Under the pieces are notes generated by a model. It saw only the letters and a list, made by a program, of their open reading frames with translations, had not been told where the DNA came from and did no database searches. From contig NZ_BDBD01000011.1 in assembly GCF_001612805.1 (NCBI RefSeq), positions 930,001-994,000 on the forward strand: a stretch of 64,000 bases of DNA, in the 5' to 3' direction. Shown here in pieces: positions 8,215 to 18,515 of this stretch. Position 1 is the stretch's first letter; every line of letters starts with the position of its first letter. A program made the translations under genes and the position numbers. The stretch comes from Nocardia coubleae NBRC 108252. GTDB lineage: Bacteria; Actinomycetota; Actinomycetes; Mycobacteriales; Mycobacteriaceae.

Positions 8215-9390
8215 ATGGTGAATTCTGTCGACCTCGTTGCCGCCTGTCGCACCGAAGTCGCGGTCCTCACCGACCGGTTGATCGACCAGATATTCACCGA
8301 CAATCCGGCATGGACGGATTACTCGCCGGTGACCCGGACAGATCTCGCCGACGGTTGCGGCCGATACCTGACGCGACTACTGGATCTGTTGGAAAGGCCG
8401 ACCGACAGCGCCGATGATGACGTGGCGGCCCGGATCGGTCGTCGCCGCGCCGAGCAGGGTGTCCCGATGGAAGCGATGCTCCGTACTTTTCGCCTGGGCG
8501 GCCGCATCGTGTGGGAATTGCTGCTCGACAAGGCGAGCGATTTCCCGCCCGAGCATATCCGGGCCGCGGGCACAGCCTTGTGGACAGCAATCGACAGCCT
8601 GTCCTCGGCATTGGTCACCGCCTATCGCACAACCGAACTCGAACAATTGCGGTGTGACGAGCGCCGACGCCACGCTCTGCTCGAGGACCTGATCTCGGGC
8701 CGGGCCGAGGGCGACGGAGCGTTCATCACACGGGCGGCGCGTGATCTCGGCCTGCCCGTGAGGAGCGGGTATCTCGTGGTGGTCTGCGATCGCGACAACA
8801 CGATGCAGCATGCGCCCGAGTTCGCGCTGTCCGCGGTGGGCATCCGATCCCTGTGGCACGACCGGGCCGATTCCACCGTCGGTGTCGTCGCGGTCGAAAA
8901 GCACGACCCGACCCTGGTGCTGCGTCGGATCAGTCAACACGTCGGCGGCCGGGCGGGCGCGTCTCCGCTGGTCACCGGCCTCGATCAGGTTGCCCGCGCG
9001 CACCCGCTGGCATTGCTGGCACTGCACACGGTGCCCGACACCGCCACCGGACTGGTCTCACTCGACGAGCGCCTCCCGCAGGCGTTGCTGATCCGTTCGC
9101 CCGACCTGATGAACATGCTGGTCACCACCATCTTGGGCCCGGTGCTGGCGCTCCCCGACGTCGAACGGACCACCCTGCTGCAAACACTGTCGGCGTGGCT
9201 CGCCCACAATTGCTCGGCGGCGAACGCGGCCACCGGTCTGCACTGCCACCGCAATACGGTCATCAATCGATTGCATCGGGTGGCGACCCTGCTCGGTCGT
9301 CCCATCGAAGGGCAGCGCAGTTATGTCGAACTGTCACTGGCCCTGTTCGCTCTCGAACTACTCGACCCCGCCCTGGTGCGCTCGCGCTGA
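8215..9390 (+). CDS. PucR/CdaR-type transcriptional regulator
   Basis: A 391-residue regulator. The N-terminal ~150 residues form an alpha-helical sensor-like region, a CdaR-like domain occupies the middle, and a PucR-type helix-turn-helix lies at the C-terminus with CHRNTVINRLHRVATLLG and a following SLALFALELL helix. Such proteins usually activate adjacent catabolic genes in response to a pathway compound. It begins one base after the citE-like stop. Position between the monooxygenase and dehydrogenase blocks makes it the likely local regulator. Confidence 0.82.
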   Translation: MVNSVDLVAACRTEVAVLTDRLIDQIFTDNPAWTDYSPVTRTDLADGCGRYLTRLLDLLERPTDSADDDVAARIGRRRAEQGVPMEAMLRTFRLGGRIVWELLLDKASDFPPEHIRAAGTALWTAIDSLSSALVTAYRTTELEQLRCDERRRHALLEDLISGRAEGDGAFITRAARDLGLPVRSGYLVVVCDRDNTMQHAPEFALSAVGIRSLWHDRADSTVGVVAVEKHDPTLVLRRISQHVGGRAGASPLVTGLDQVARAHPLALLALHTVPDTATGLVSLDERLPQALLIRSPDLMNMLVTTILGPVLALPDVERTTLLQTLSAWLAHNCSAANAATGLHCHRNTVINRLHRVATLLGRPIEGQRSYVELSLALFALELLDPALVRSR

Positions 9391-9391
9391 T

Positions 9392-9406
9392 TGTGCGCTG
9401 CGCACA
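9392..9406. promoter_or_regulatory. Perfect inverted repeat upstream of the dehydrogenase operon
   Basis: TGTGCGCTGCGCACA: two 7-bp arms with a one-base centre, immediately after the PucR stop and ~130 bp upstream of lpd. Its GTGCGC/GCGCAC halves match the palindrome at 7278-7285, so it is a candidate operator. Confidence 0.45.
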
Positions 9407-9534
9407 GTGACACGTGGCGAACACTGGGCGCTGCGGCGATGGTGCGGACTTTTTGCCGCTGGAACACTCGAATGTGACTGAGCCCCTTCATATCCGGAGC
9501 GGTTCGGAACCATCGATGACGAGGAGCACCACGA

Positions 9535-10992
9535 GTGCGGGATTTCGATCTATTGGTAATCGGCGGGGGTCCCGGCGGATATGTCGCCGCCATCCGCGCG
9601 GCCCAGCGCGGCTTACAGGTCGGGTTGGTGGAGAAGGAACGACCGGGCGGAGTGTGCCTCAATTGGGGGTGCATTCCTACCAAGGCGATGCTCAGATCCG
9701 CCGAGGTGTTCCAGACCCTCAGCGCCGCGCGCGAATTCGGAATTCGAGCCGATAATGTGGGATTCGACTTCACTGCGGTACGCGAACGCAAAGACGGCAT
9801 CGTCGACCAGCTCACCGGTGGTGTCACGGGGCTGCTTGCGGCCAACAAGGTGACGATGATCGAGGGCCATGCGCGCTTCCTCGGGCCGACAGAAGTCGAG
9901 GTGCTGACAGTCGGTGAGTCCCCGGTCTTTCCCGGCGGGCCCCGCTACGGCGCAGCGCCGACCACCACCGCCACCCGCACCGTGACCGCGACCGATGTCA
10001 TCGTCGCCACCGGTTCCGTCCCCGCCACCCTGCCTGTACCCGGCGCGGATCTGTCGGGGGTGATCACCTCCGACGGCGCGTTCGGGCTCACCGACATCCC
10101 CGGCAGGCTGGTGGTGATCGGAGGCAGCGCGGTCGGTGCGGAATGGGCCGACCTCTTCGCGAGCTTCGGCAGCCACGTCACGATCGTCGAGATGCGCGAC
10201 TGCCTCGTTCCGCTCGAGGACAGCGACATCGGCCGGGCGCTGGGTCAATCGTTCACCAAGCGCGGGATCGAGGTACTCACCGGCACGACCGTCGAACGGA
10301 TCGAGCAATCGCCCACCACCGGATTGCGGGTCCGGGTCACCGGGGCGGCCGCCGCCGAACTCGATGCCGACGTCGTCCTGGTCGGGGTGGGTCGCCGCCC
10401 CAACACCGCGCACCTCGACTTGGCCGCCGCCGGCGTCGCCACCGACGAGCGCGGATTCGTCGTCATCGACGACGAACTGCGAACCTCGGTCGAGCACGTC
10501 TATGCCATCGGCGATGTGACCGGCCGGGCCATGCTGGCCCACGTCGCCTCACACCAGGGCCTGGCCGCCGCCGACACTATCGCCGGTCACCCCGCGAAGA
10601 TCGACTACACGGTGATCCCGGCCGCGACCTTCACCCATCCCGAGATCGCCTCCGTCGGCCTGACCGAACAGGCGGCGCGTGCGGCGGGCCACCAGGTGCT
10701 CACCGCGCGGTTCCCGTTCGGCGCGCTGGGCCGGTCGCTGACCGTCGGCACTACCGAGGGGTTCGTGAAAATTATTGCCGGACAAACCTTCCGGGAAGTT
10801 CTCGGGGTGCACATCATCGGCCCGTCGGCCGGTGACCTGATCACCGAGGGCGCGCTGGCCATCGCCCTGGAGGCGACCCTCGACGAGCTGGCCGACACGA
10901 TCCACGCGCACCCCACCTTCGGTGAGATCGGCATGGAAGCGGCCCTGGCCGGGCTCGGCCTGCCGGTCCACACTGCGCCACGCACACGTTGA
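9535..10992 (+). CDS. lpdA: Dihydrolipoamide dehydrogenase (E3)
   Basis: A 485-residue flavoprotein disulfide reductase that reoxidises the lipoyl arm of the E2 subunit with NAD+. It shows the FAD motif VIGGGPGGYVAAI, the redox pair CLNWGCIPTK, an NAD motif VIGGSAVGAEWADLF, the second FAD motif VYAIGDVTGRAMLAH and the catalytic HPTFGEIG. The GTG start follows GAGGAG. It heads an operon encoding all three enzymes of a 2-oxoacid dehydrogenase complex, and its end meets the E1alpha ribosome-binding site. Confidence 0.95.
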   Translation: MRDFDLLVIGGGPGGYVAAIRAAQRGLQVGLVEKERPGGVCLNWGCIPTKAMLRSAEVFQTLSAAREFGIRADNVGFDFTAVRERKDGIVDQLTGGVTGLLAANKVTMIEGHARFLGPTEVEVLTVGESPVFPGGPRYGAAPTTTATRTVTATDVIVATGSVPATLPVPGADLSGVITSDGAFGLTDIPGRLVVIGGSAVGAEWADLFASFGSHVTIVEMRDCLVPLEDSDIGRALGQSFTKRGIEVLTGTTVERIEQSPTTGLRVRVTGAAAAELDADVVLVGVGRRPNTAHLDLAAAGVATDERGFVVIDDELRTSVEHVYAIGDVTGRAMLAHVASHQGLAAADTIAGHPAKIDYTVIPAATFTHPEIASVGLTEQAARAAGHQVLTARFPFGALGRSLTVGTTEGFVKIIAGQTFREVLGVHIIGPSAGDLITEGALAIALEATLDELADTIHAHPTFGEIGMEAALAGLGLPVHTAPRTR

Positions 10993-11003
10993 GGAGCTCC
11001 CCT

Positions 11004-12062
11004 GTGACCATCATCGACACCACTGTCGACCACACCGATGAGCGAATCGCGGCCGAGCCGCCCGACACACTGCGCACCCTCTACCGCGACATGCTGTTCG
11101 TCCGACGGTTCGAGGAACGCACAGCACGCAGCTACCAGCAGGCGCTCATCGGCGGTTACTGCCATCTCAACCTCGGTGAAGAAGCCACCGTGATCGGAGT
11201 GGGCGCTGCGATGCGTCCCACCGACTACTTGTTCACCAACTACCGCGAACACGGATACGCATTGGCCAAAGGGATCGACCCCGGGCGCGTGATGGCCGAG
11301 CTGTACGGCCGCTCCACCGGCACTTCCAAGGGGTGGGGCGGGTCGATGCACATGTTCGACACCGCCACCCGCATGCTCGGCGGCTACGCAATCGTCGGTG
11401 GTCAGGTGCCGCTGGCGGTCGGTGCCGCGATGGCCATCGACTACCGTGGCGGCGACGAGGTCGTGGTGTGCCAGATGGGTGAGGGCACAACCAATATCGG
11501 CGCCTTCCACGAGTCGCTCAATATCGCGGCACTGTGGCGGCTGCCCATCGTATTCCTGGTGGTCAACAACCAGACCGGGATGGGCACGACCGTGGAGCGG
11601 TCCTCCGCGGAGCCGGAACTGTGGAAACGTGCGGCGGCGTATCGGATGCACGGTCACCGCGTCGACGGGACCGACGTACTCGCCGTCCGCGACAGCGCTT
11701 CGCAACTCATCGAGGCAGCACGCAGCGACGGCACCCCCGCGCTCCTCGAGGCGGTCAGCTACCGGCTCAAAGGCCATTCTGTGGTCGACCCGGCCAAGTA
11801 TCGCAGCGAAGATGCTGTGTCGGACGCGCGTGATAACGACCCCATCCTCCGCTGGCAAGCGATGCTCACCGCGACAGGCGTCCTCGACGAGGACACTCTC
11901 GGCGAAATCGAAACCGAGGTCAACGAAAAGGTCGCCGCAGCAGTGGAATTCGCCGAATCCAGCCCGCATCCCGAGCCGACCAGCCTGTTCGACTACAACT
12001 ACGCGACGCCGGTCGCGGGCGATTCGCGCCGCCTGCCCGCCGACCCGCTCTTCACCTCCTGA
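11004..12062 (+). CDS. 2-oxoacid/acetoin dehydrogenase E1 alpha subunit
   Basis: A 352-residue thiamine-diphosphate E1 alpha subunit. It has LFVRRFEERT, NYREHGYALAKG, GWGGSMHMFD and the ThDP/Mg motif GEGTTNIGAFHESLN, where GEG replaces the commoner GDG. The GTG at 11004 was chosen because GAGGAG precedes it, although the open frame starts slightly earlier. With the following beta subunit it decarboxylates or cleaves a 2-oxoacid or acetoin and passes the acyl group to lipoyl-E2. In this neighbourhood an acetoin-type or catabolic substrate seems likelier than pyruvate, but sequence alone does not decide. Confidence 0.92.
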   Translation: MTIIDTTVDHTDERIAAEPPDTLRTLYRDMLFVRRFEERTARSYQQALIGGYCHLNLGEEATVIGVGAAMRPTDYLFTNYREHGYALAKGIDPGRVMAELYGRSTGTSKGWGGSMHMFDTATRMLGGYAIVGGQVPLAVGAAMAIDYRGGDEVVVCQMGEGTTNIGAFHESLNIAALWRLPIVFLVVNNQTGMGTTVERSSAEPELWKRAAAYRMHGHRVDGTDVLAVRDSASQLIEAARSDGTPALLEAVSYRLKGHSVVDPAKYRSEDAVSDARDNDPILRWQAMLTATGVLDEDTLGEIETEVNEKVAAAVEFAESSPHPEPTSLFDYNYATPVAGDSRRLPADPLFTS

Positions 12063-12072
12063 GGACATCACC

Positions 12073-13065
12073 GTGGCTGTCATGACCTACCGCGAAGCAC
12101 TGCGCGAGACCCTGCGCGAGCAGATGCGCGGCGACGACGACATCTTCCTGATCGGGGAAGAAATCGGCGTCTTCGAGGGCTCCTACAAGATCACCGCGGG
12201 CCTGCTCGCCGAGTTCGGCGAGAAACGGGTGCGCGACACCCCGATCGCCGAGGAAGGGTTCGTCGGTGCCGCCATCGGTGCCGCGATGCTCGGCCTGCGC
12301 CCCATCGTCGAGATCATGACGATCAACTTCTCCCTCCTGGCGCTGGACCAGATCGTCAACCACGCCGCGAAGATCTACGGCATGTTCGGTGGGCAGACCA
12401 GCGTGCCGATGGTGATCCGCACCCCCGGCGGCGGTGGTCAGCAACTCGGCGCCACGCACTCGCAGAATATCGAGCTGTACTACGCGTTCGTTCCGGGGCT
12501 GAAAGTCGTCGCTCCCAGCACCCCTGCCGACGCGCGAGCCCTGCTGAAGGCGGCCATCGCGGACGACGATCCCGTGTTGTTCCTGGAGAACCTCTCCCTC
12601 TACAACACCAAAGGCGAAGTGCCCGAGGATATTCCCCCCGCCCAGATCGGGAAGGCAGCGGTCACCCGCATCGGCACCGACATCACTCTCATCGGCTACT
12701 CCCGAATGGCCACCATCTGCACCGAGGTCGCCGAACGCCTTGCCGCCGAAGGGTTCTCGGCCGAGGTAATCGATCTGCGCAGTCTGCGACCGCTCGACCG
12801 CGCGACCCTCGTCGAGTCCGTCCGCAAGACCGGATGTGCGGTAATCGGCGAAGACGACTGGCTCACCTACGGCATCGGCGCGGAGGTGGCGGCCTCGATC
12901 TCCGACGGCGCCTTCGACTACCTCGACGCACCCGTGCGCCGGGTCGCGATGGCCGAGGTACCCCTCCCCTATGCGAAACCGCTCGAACGACTCGCCCTGC
13001 CCTCGGCCGAATCCCTGTACGCCGCAGCCGTCGAGACCCTCGCTGCCGTCGGCAAGAAGCGCTGA
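12073..13065 (+). CDS. 2-oxoacid/acetoin dehydrogenase E1 beta subunit
   Basis: A 330-residue transketolase-like E1 beta subunit. Motifs include FLIGEEIGVFEGSYK, RVRDTPIAEEGFVGAAIG, LDQIVNHAAKI, RTPGGGGQQLGATHSQ and DLRSLRPLD. It forms the active site with E1 alpha, whose stop codon is 10 bp upstream. The GTG start at 12073 (MAVMTYREALRE) gives the usual family N-terminus. Confidence 0.93.
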   Translation: MAVMTYREALRETLREQMRGDDDIFLIGEEIGVFEGSYKITAGLLAEFGEKRVRDTPIAEEGFVGAAIGAAMLGLRPIVEIMTINFSLLALDQIVNHAAKIYGMFGGQTSVPMVIRTPGGGGQQLGATHSQNIELYYAFVPGLKVVAPSTPADARALLKAAIADDDPVLFLENLSLYNTKGEVPEDIPPAQIGKAAVTRIGTDITLIGYSRMATICTEVAERLAAEGFSAEVIDLRSLRPLDRATLVESVRKTGCAVIGEDDWLTYGIGAEVAASISDGAFDYLDAPVRRVAMAEVPLPYAKPLERLALPSAESLYAAAVETLAAVGKKR

Positions 13066-13082
13066 ACCCCTGGAGAACTGAC

Positions 13083-14342
<1,260 letters not shown>

Positions 14343-14640
14343 GTGTCCGCAACTATCGGCTCACACGCGCTCTCGCGAGGAGCTCTGCCACGACCGGCCA
14401 GCCCTGGTCGTCAGCGAGGGCTCATCCCCAGCCATGCGGAGGCACATAAGACGACATGGCTGCGAACGCGCACGAGCGGTTCGAGGAGGCTCGCGAGATG
14501 CAGGGATCGGTAAGGTCGCGCAGGCAGCGATTCCGCGACCCCTCGACGCCGAGCGCCGAAATCTGGCCGCCCTGAATACCGGATGCCGTGACTCGAGCAA
14601 TTTGCGGACGCAGGTCGCGAGGACTAGATCAGTATCCCAA
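14343..14640. other. Intergenic, nothing recognised
   Basis: About 300 bp between the E2 gene and the AI-2E permease remnant. Only short open frames without recognisable motifs occur here, and I see no gene, repeat or clear terminator. Confidence 0.4.
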
Positions 14641-14949
14641 GGTTTGGCCTTCTGTTCCGACTATTGAGGTGATGCGCAGTTGTTCGCTCGCGTATCGAAG
14701 CGCGGCGGGGAGTGTGACCGTGGTGGGGACCGCCAGAAACGCGCCCGTGACCCCGAACAAGGCACCCCGGCGGTGACGGTGAGCAGCACGAAACGGTGTG
14801 CAGGCTCATTGCGCGATCTGAAACCACGGCAGCAGCAGATTGCTCTCGAGCTGGCCTAGGATGATCATCCACAATTGTCCGATCAACCAACCGCTCACCC
14901 AGGCCGCGGCCGTGATCAGGACGACCCGAAGTGACCACCGTGCCAACCA
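14641..14949 (-). pseudogene. Remnant of an AI-2E family permease (C-terminal part)
   Basis: Three successive minus-strand frames give LRVVLITAAAWVSGWLIGQL ... LGQLESNLLLPWF, then HRFVLLTVTAGV, then FGVTGAFLAVPTTVTLPAAL ... RYASEQLR. These match, in order, the end of AI-2E/TqsA-type permeases (Q-x-E-x-N-L-x-P, then VLL-x-V-x-AGG, then GAFLAVP). At least two frameshifts and a stop separate the pieces and the N-terminal half is absent, so it cannot make a working transporter. Confidence 0.6.
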
Positions 14950-15028
14950 GCGTCCAATCCACTCGACGTCTGACCGCGAGCCGACACGGCCTGTCGTCTT
15001 CGACGTCGCGTGTGCGGCGGCTCCGTTA

Positions 15029-16582
15029 TCACCTGTCGGCGAAGTCTTTGCGCGTCTTCTCGTACTCGCCGCCGCTCGTGGACATCGTGAAGGCGCGCGG
15101 CGTCAGACGCACTACCAGAAGCGCCGCCAGTACGGTGATGACGGCTCCTACGAACGCGGTCGTGGTCAATGCCGCATCGAACGCGCTACGTGCCTGATCC
15201 ATGATCGTCTCCCCTGCCTGCCCGCCTACGCGCGCCGCGACTGCCGCCGCGCCACCAACCGAGCCACGTGCGGAGTCCAGATCCGCGCCGGTGAGAGGCA
15301 AATCAGTCATGTGCGTGGCGAATATTGCGCCGTGGATGCTGCCCAGCAGCGCGACGCCGACACCTTGCCCGAGGTCGTAGCTGGTTTCCGACACCGCTCC
15401 GGCTTGGCCCGCCCGGTCGGCCGGCACCGCAGCGACCAGAACCGACGAGGCGATGGTGGTCACCACTCCCGCGCCCAAGCCCAGCGCGATTTGCACTCCG
15501 GCGATTGTGGGATAGGTAGTGGGAACCGGCGCGAAGCCCAGCGTTATGAACCCGGCAACGACCGCGACAAGGCTGGCCCCCATGGTCGTTCGCACTCCAG
15601 CCTTGTCCATGACATGGGGCGCGATCAACGCGCCGACGAGCGCGGCAAATGCCACCGGCAAGATGCGCAGACCGGCCTGGATCGGGCTGTAGCCCTGAAT
15701 ATATTGCAGCCACAACGTGAATAGCAGCAGCATGGCGCCCAGTGCGACTTGCGGTACGAAGGTCGCGATCGTAGCCGCGGTGAACGGGCCGCGGCGGAAC
15801 AGACGCACATCCAGCAGCGGATCGTCGAGGCGAAGTTGACGACGAGCGAACAGAACCAACAACCCCATCGCGAGCGCGAGCACGAGGACATCGCCGAGGG
15901 TGAGACCGCCGGCCGCTGTGTGCTTGATACCCCAGGCCAGGGTCATGATGCCCACCACCGACAAAACCGCGCCGACCCAGTCCAGAGAACCACGGCTCGG
16001 CGACCGGAATTCGGGTAGCAGCGGGATCGCTACCAGCAGTAGCGCGATCGCACACGGCACGTTGAGCCAGAAGGCCGAGCGCCATCCGTAGTTCTGCACC
16101 AGCAAGCCACCGACGACGGGCCCGGCTGCCGCGCCGAGTCCGGTCACCGCAGACCAGACCGCGATCGCTCGCACCCGTTCTCGGTCGTCGGTGAATATGT
16201 TGCGGATCATCGACACCGTCGAGGGCATCAGCATCGCCGCACCGATCGCGCACAGCGCGCGCCCCAAGATCAGCTGCCATGACGCCGAGGCGGTAGCTGC
16301 GATCACTGAGGCGAGCGCGAACACCACCCATCCGGCGAGGAACATGCGCTTGCGCCCGATCCGGTCGCCGAGACCGCCGCACAGGACCAGTAGTCCCCCC
16401 AGTAGCAGCGAGTAGATATCGACAATCCACAACTGCGTCAACGGATCTGGTTGCAAGTCGGTGATCAGCGCAGGGAGTGCGACGTTGAGAATGGTCACGT
16501 CCATCATGACCAGGAAGACGCTCGCGCACAGCACGGCGAGCATCCCCCAGCGCGCTCTCGACTCGATTCGCTCACTATTCAT
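15029..16582 (-). CDS. MFS drug/solute exporter, DHA2 family (14 TM)
   Basis: A 517-residue major facilitator protein with about 14 hydrophobic segments. Near the N-terminus FLVMMDVTILNVALPAL is the DHA2 motif, followed by GGLGDRIGRKRMFLAGW (loop 2-3 motif A) and GAAAGPVVGGLLVQNYGWR (motif C, typical of antiporter exporters). It would expel a small molecule in exchange for protons. The ATG at 16582 follows AAGGAC. It lies 118 bp downstream of and co-directional with an amidinotransferase-like gene, so the two may be linked in making and exporting a guanidino compound. Confidence 0.9.
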   Translation of the reverse strand: MNSERIESRARWGMLAVLCASVFLVMMDVTILNVALPALITDLQPDPLTQLWIVDIYSLLLGGLLVLCGGLGDRIGRKRMFLAGWVVFALASVIAATASASWQLILGRALCAIGAAMLMPSTVSMIRNIFTDDRERVRAIAVWSAVTGLGAAAGPVVGGLLVQNYGWRSAFWLNVPCAIALLLVAIPLLPEFRSPSRGSLDWVGAVLSVVGIMTLAWGIKHTAAGGLTLGDVLVLALAMGLLVLFARRQLRLDDPLLDVRLFRRGPFTAATIATFVPQVALGAMLLLFTLWLQYIQGYSPIQAGLRILPVAFAALVGALIAPHVMDKAGVRTTMGASLVAVVAGFITLGFAPVPTTYPTIAGVQIALGLGAGVVTTIASSVLVAAVPADRAGQAGAVSETSYDLGQGVGVALLGSIHGAIFATHMTDLPLTGADLDSARGSVGGAAAVAARVGGQAGETIMDQARSAFDAALTTTAFVGAVITVLAALLVVRLTPRAFTMSTSGGEYEKTRKDFADR

Positions 16583-16700
16583 ATCGGCGTCCTTTGTGGT
16601 GCGGATCCCGCGCTGCGCCTTTCGCACAGGCCTCGACGCCGATGCGGGCAATCGCTCGCACCTCGCGTCAGCGACGGAATCTGTATTTACGGTGGCGCGC

Positions 16701-17684
16701 TCAGTTGGCGCGCAGTAGGGGTTGGGTAGAGCAGCGGAACGCGCCGCCGAACAGGCGCGAGACCGAGAAATCGATGTACTCCACGGTGATCCCGCGCGCC
16801 TCGAGTTCCCTGCCGACGCGTTCGAATTCCGGGTCAGTGATGTAGGTGCCCGGGTCGATGGACAGCCCGTTGGTGGCCATGGCAGCGGCTTCGTCTTCGC
16901 TGACCTCGATATGTTCCCAATCACGCAGGGCCGCAGGCAATCCAGCGGGAAGGCGCTCAGGGCAGGCGATCATCAGACCGTCGCGGATCAGACTGATAGC
17001 GCAATCCAGATGCAGCACGTGCGGCGGTAGCTCGACCTTGCTGACGGTGAAACCGAACGGCACCAAATATTTTGCGAGCCAATGGTATCCGAGCTCGTTG
17101 GTGGCCATGCCCGAGCAGCCGACGAAGACCTCGGTGCCCAGCACCAAGACGTCACCGCCCTCGAGGAACGGCCCGGCCCCGGGGTGACCGAGTGGTGATG
17201 CCTCCGGTTGCGGCAGGGAGACGTAGCGCGCAGCCGAGGGCACGACCCGATCCAGCAATAGTTGACGACTGGGCAGGACCTCCATCCTGCGATGCGGAAA
17301 TTGCAGGACACCCTCGATCACGTGCTCGCCTACAGTGAACCAGGGATCACGCACGAAGAAGTTGGCGTAACCGGTCTCACCAGCAGCGGCCCTTTCCGCG
17401 TCGTTGAACAACCGCGGTCGCAGCACTTCGACGCCGTGTCGGGTCAGCACTGCCGCCAGCTCGTCGCGTTCGGCTTCCCACGCTGCTTGCTTCTCCGGGT
17501 AGACCTCCCTGAAGTCTTTGCCCCACACCGCTTCGAGGATCTCCACCGCGCTGGGTTCCACAGGCATCGAGTGCCCGAGGATCGCGGCATCGGCCGGCGC
17601 GCGGAATTCACTTTGGGAAACGACCACGCTTCGCAGCGGTGCGAACTCACTGTCCAATCGCACGTCCATAGCTTCAGCAATCAT
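16701..17684 (-). CDS. Amidinotransferase-like (guanidino-modifying) enzyme
   Basis: A 327-residue protein of the pentein fold that includes glycine amidinotransferases and arginine hydrolases. Visible landmarks are FLEGGDVLVLG (Asp/Glu region), HLDCAISLIRDGL (catalytic His) and GGAFRCSTQPL near the C-terminus (Cys nucleophile). Its length is closer to amidinotransferases such as StrB or CyrA than to the shorter dimethylargininases. Start 17684 (MIAEAMDVRL) was preferred; 17669 is also possible. The downstream exporter suggests a specialised metabolite, but no other biosynthetic gene is nearby. Confidence 0.7.
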   Translation of the reverse strand: MIAEAMDVRLDSEFAPLRSVVVSQSEFRAPADAAILGHSMPVEPSAVEILEAVWGKDFREVYPEKQAAWEAERDELAAVLTRHGVEVLRPRLFNDAERAAAGETGYANFFVRDPWFTVGEHVIEGVLQFPHRRMEVLPSRQLLLDRVVPSAARYVSLPQPEASPLGHPGAGPFLEGGDVLVLGTEVFVGCSGMATNELGYHWLAKYLVPFGFTVSKVELPPHVLHLDCAISLIRDGLMIACPERLPAGLPAALRDWEHIEVSEDEAAAMATNGLSIDPGTYITDPEFERVGRELEARGITVEYIDFSVSRLFGGAFRCSTQPLLRAN

Positions 17685-17870
17685 GGGATCCGAGCGTAAA
17701 TAGCCGAATCGAGGACTGTCCACCTGTGACAGAGGCCGCACTACCTGCGAAAATGGGCTACTAAGCGGGAGCAAGTGGCGTTGTTATCACAGGACCCGAG
17801 AAAATTCGCAACTATACAGCAATCACTTTTCGAGCCGATCGTTATCGAAGTCTGCAGCTGATCACGGCTA

Positions 17871-18061
17871 CGACTGCGCCCGGCCGACAAGTATGCGGCG
17901 GTCACCGGCGCCGAGTGGAGCGAGTTCGAGGAGCACTTCGGTCAGCGCAAGGTCGAGCTCGGCGGGTGCGCCCTCCCGTACTGGTCACCGTGCCAGCATG
18001 AGCCTGCCTGCATCCGGCGCCCGATGCTGGCGATCAACCCCGAAAGGCTTCCCGTCCGGGC
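17871..18061 (+). pseudogene. C-terminal remnant of a site-specific integrase
   Basis: One plus-strand frame reads RLRPADKYAAVTGAEWSEFE, then FGQRKVELGGCALPYWSPCQ, then HEPACIRRPMLAINPERL. The Cys/His pattern C...PC.HE.AC.R.PML followed by NPERL is characteristic of the C-terminal tail of many actinobacterial tyrosine-recombinase-like integrases. No catalytic domain precedes it and the frame soon becomes noncoding, so it is a decayed end piece. Confidence 0.5.
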
Positions 18062-18184
18062 GATTTCGAAATCAACCCTGACCCCCGTCCTCGGCGATGA
18101 TCGCTCTAGATCCGCGAATGTCCGAACAGCGGTAGGGATGAGCTCCGTGCTCTGACGGCGCTATGCGACCACTGCGTGGGCGGA

Positions 18185-18480
18185 TCTGATTGTCATTTGC
18201 GGCTTGCTCGCACTTCGATGGCGTCCATGAACAACTCGAGCGCGACATCGAATTGGTAGCCGAGGCCTCAGTTGGGTCGTGACGTGCGGTCAGTTCGACG
18301 GTGCTCGAGAGATGCGTTGCTTGCCGCACTTCCTCTACGGCACGTGAAAGGACCCGCTTGAAATCAGGCTGCCCGGCTCGCCACATCAGCGCGACCTATG
18401 GATACCGGCCGACCTCGCTCTTGGGTTCCATCACCTCGAACGCTCCGACCCGATTGGCCAGGATCTCGCAGCGGGGCATG
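18185..18480 (-). pseudogene. Possible TetR-type regulator C-terminal remnant
   Basis: Minus-strand frames contain MWRAGQPDFKRVLSRAVEE and, after a frameshift, GLGYQFDVALELFMDAIEVR before a stop. The latter resembles the last helix of TetR/AcrR regulators. An in-frame stop and missing DNA-binding part indicate decay. The assignment is weak. Confidence 0.28.
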
Positions 18481-18515
18481 CGCTCGGCTACGGTACCTTG
18501 TGGCTCGCGGGCGTG

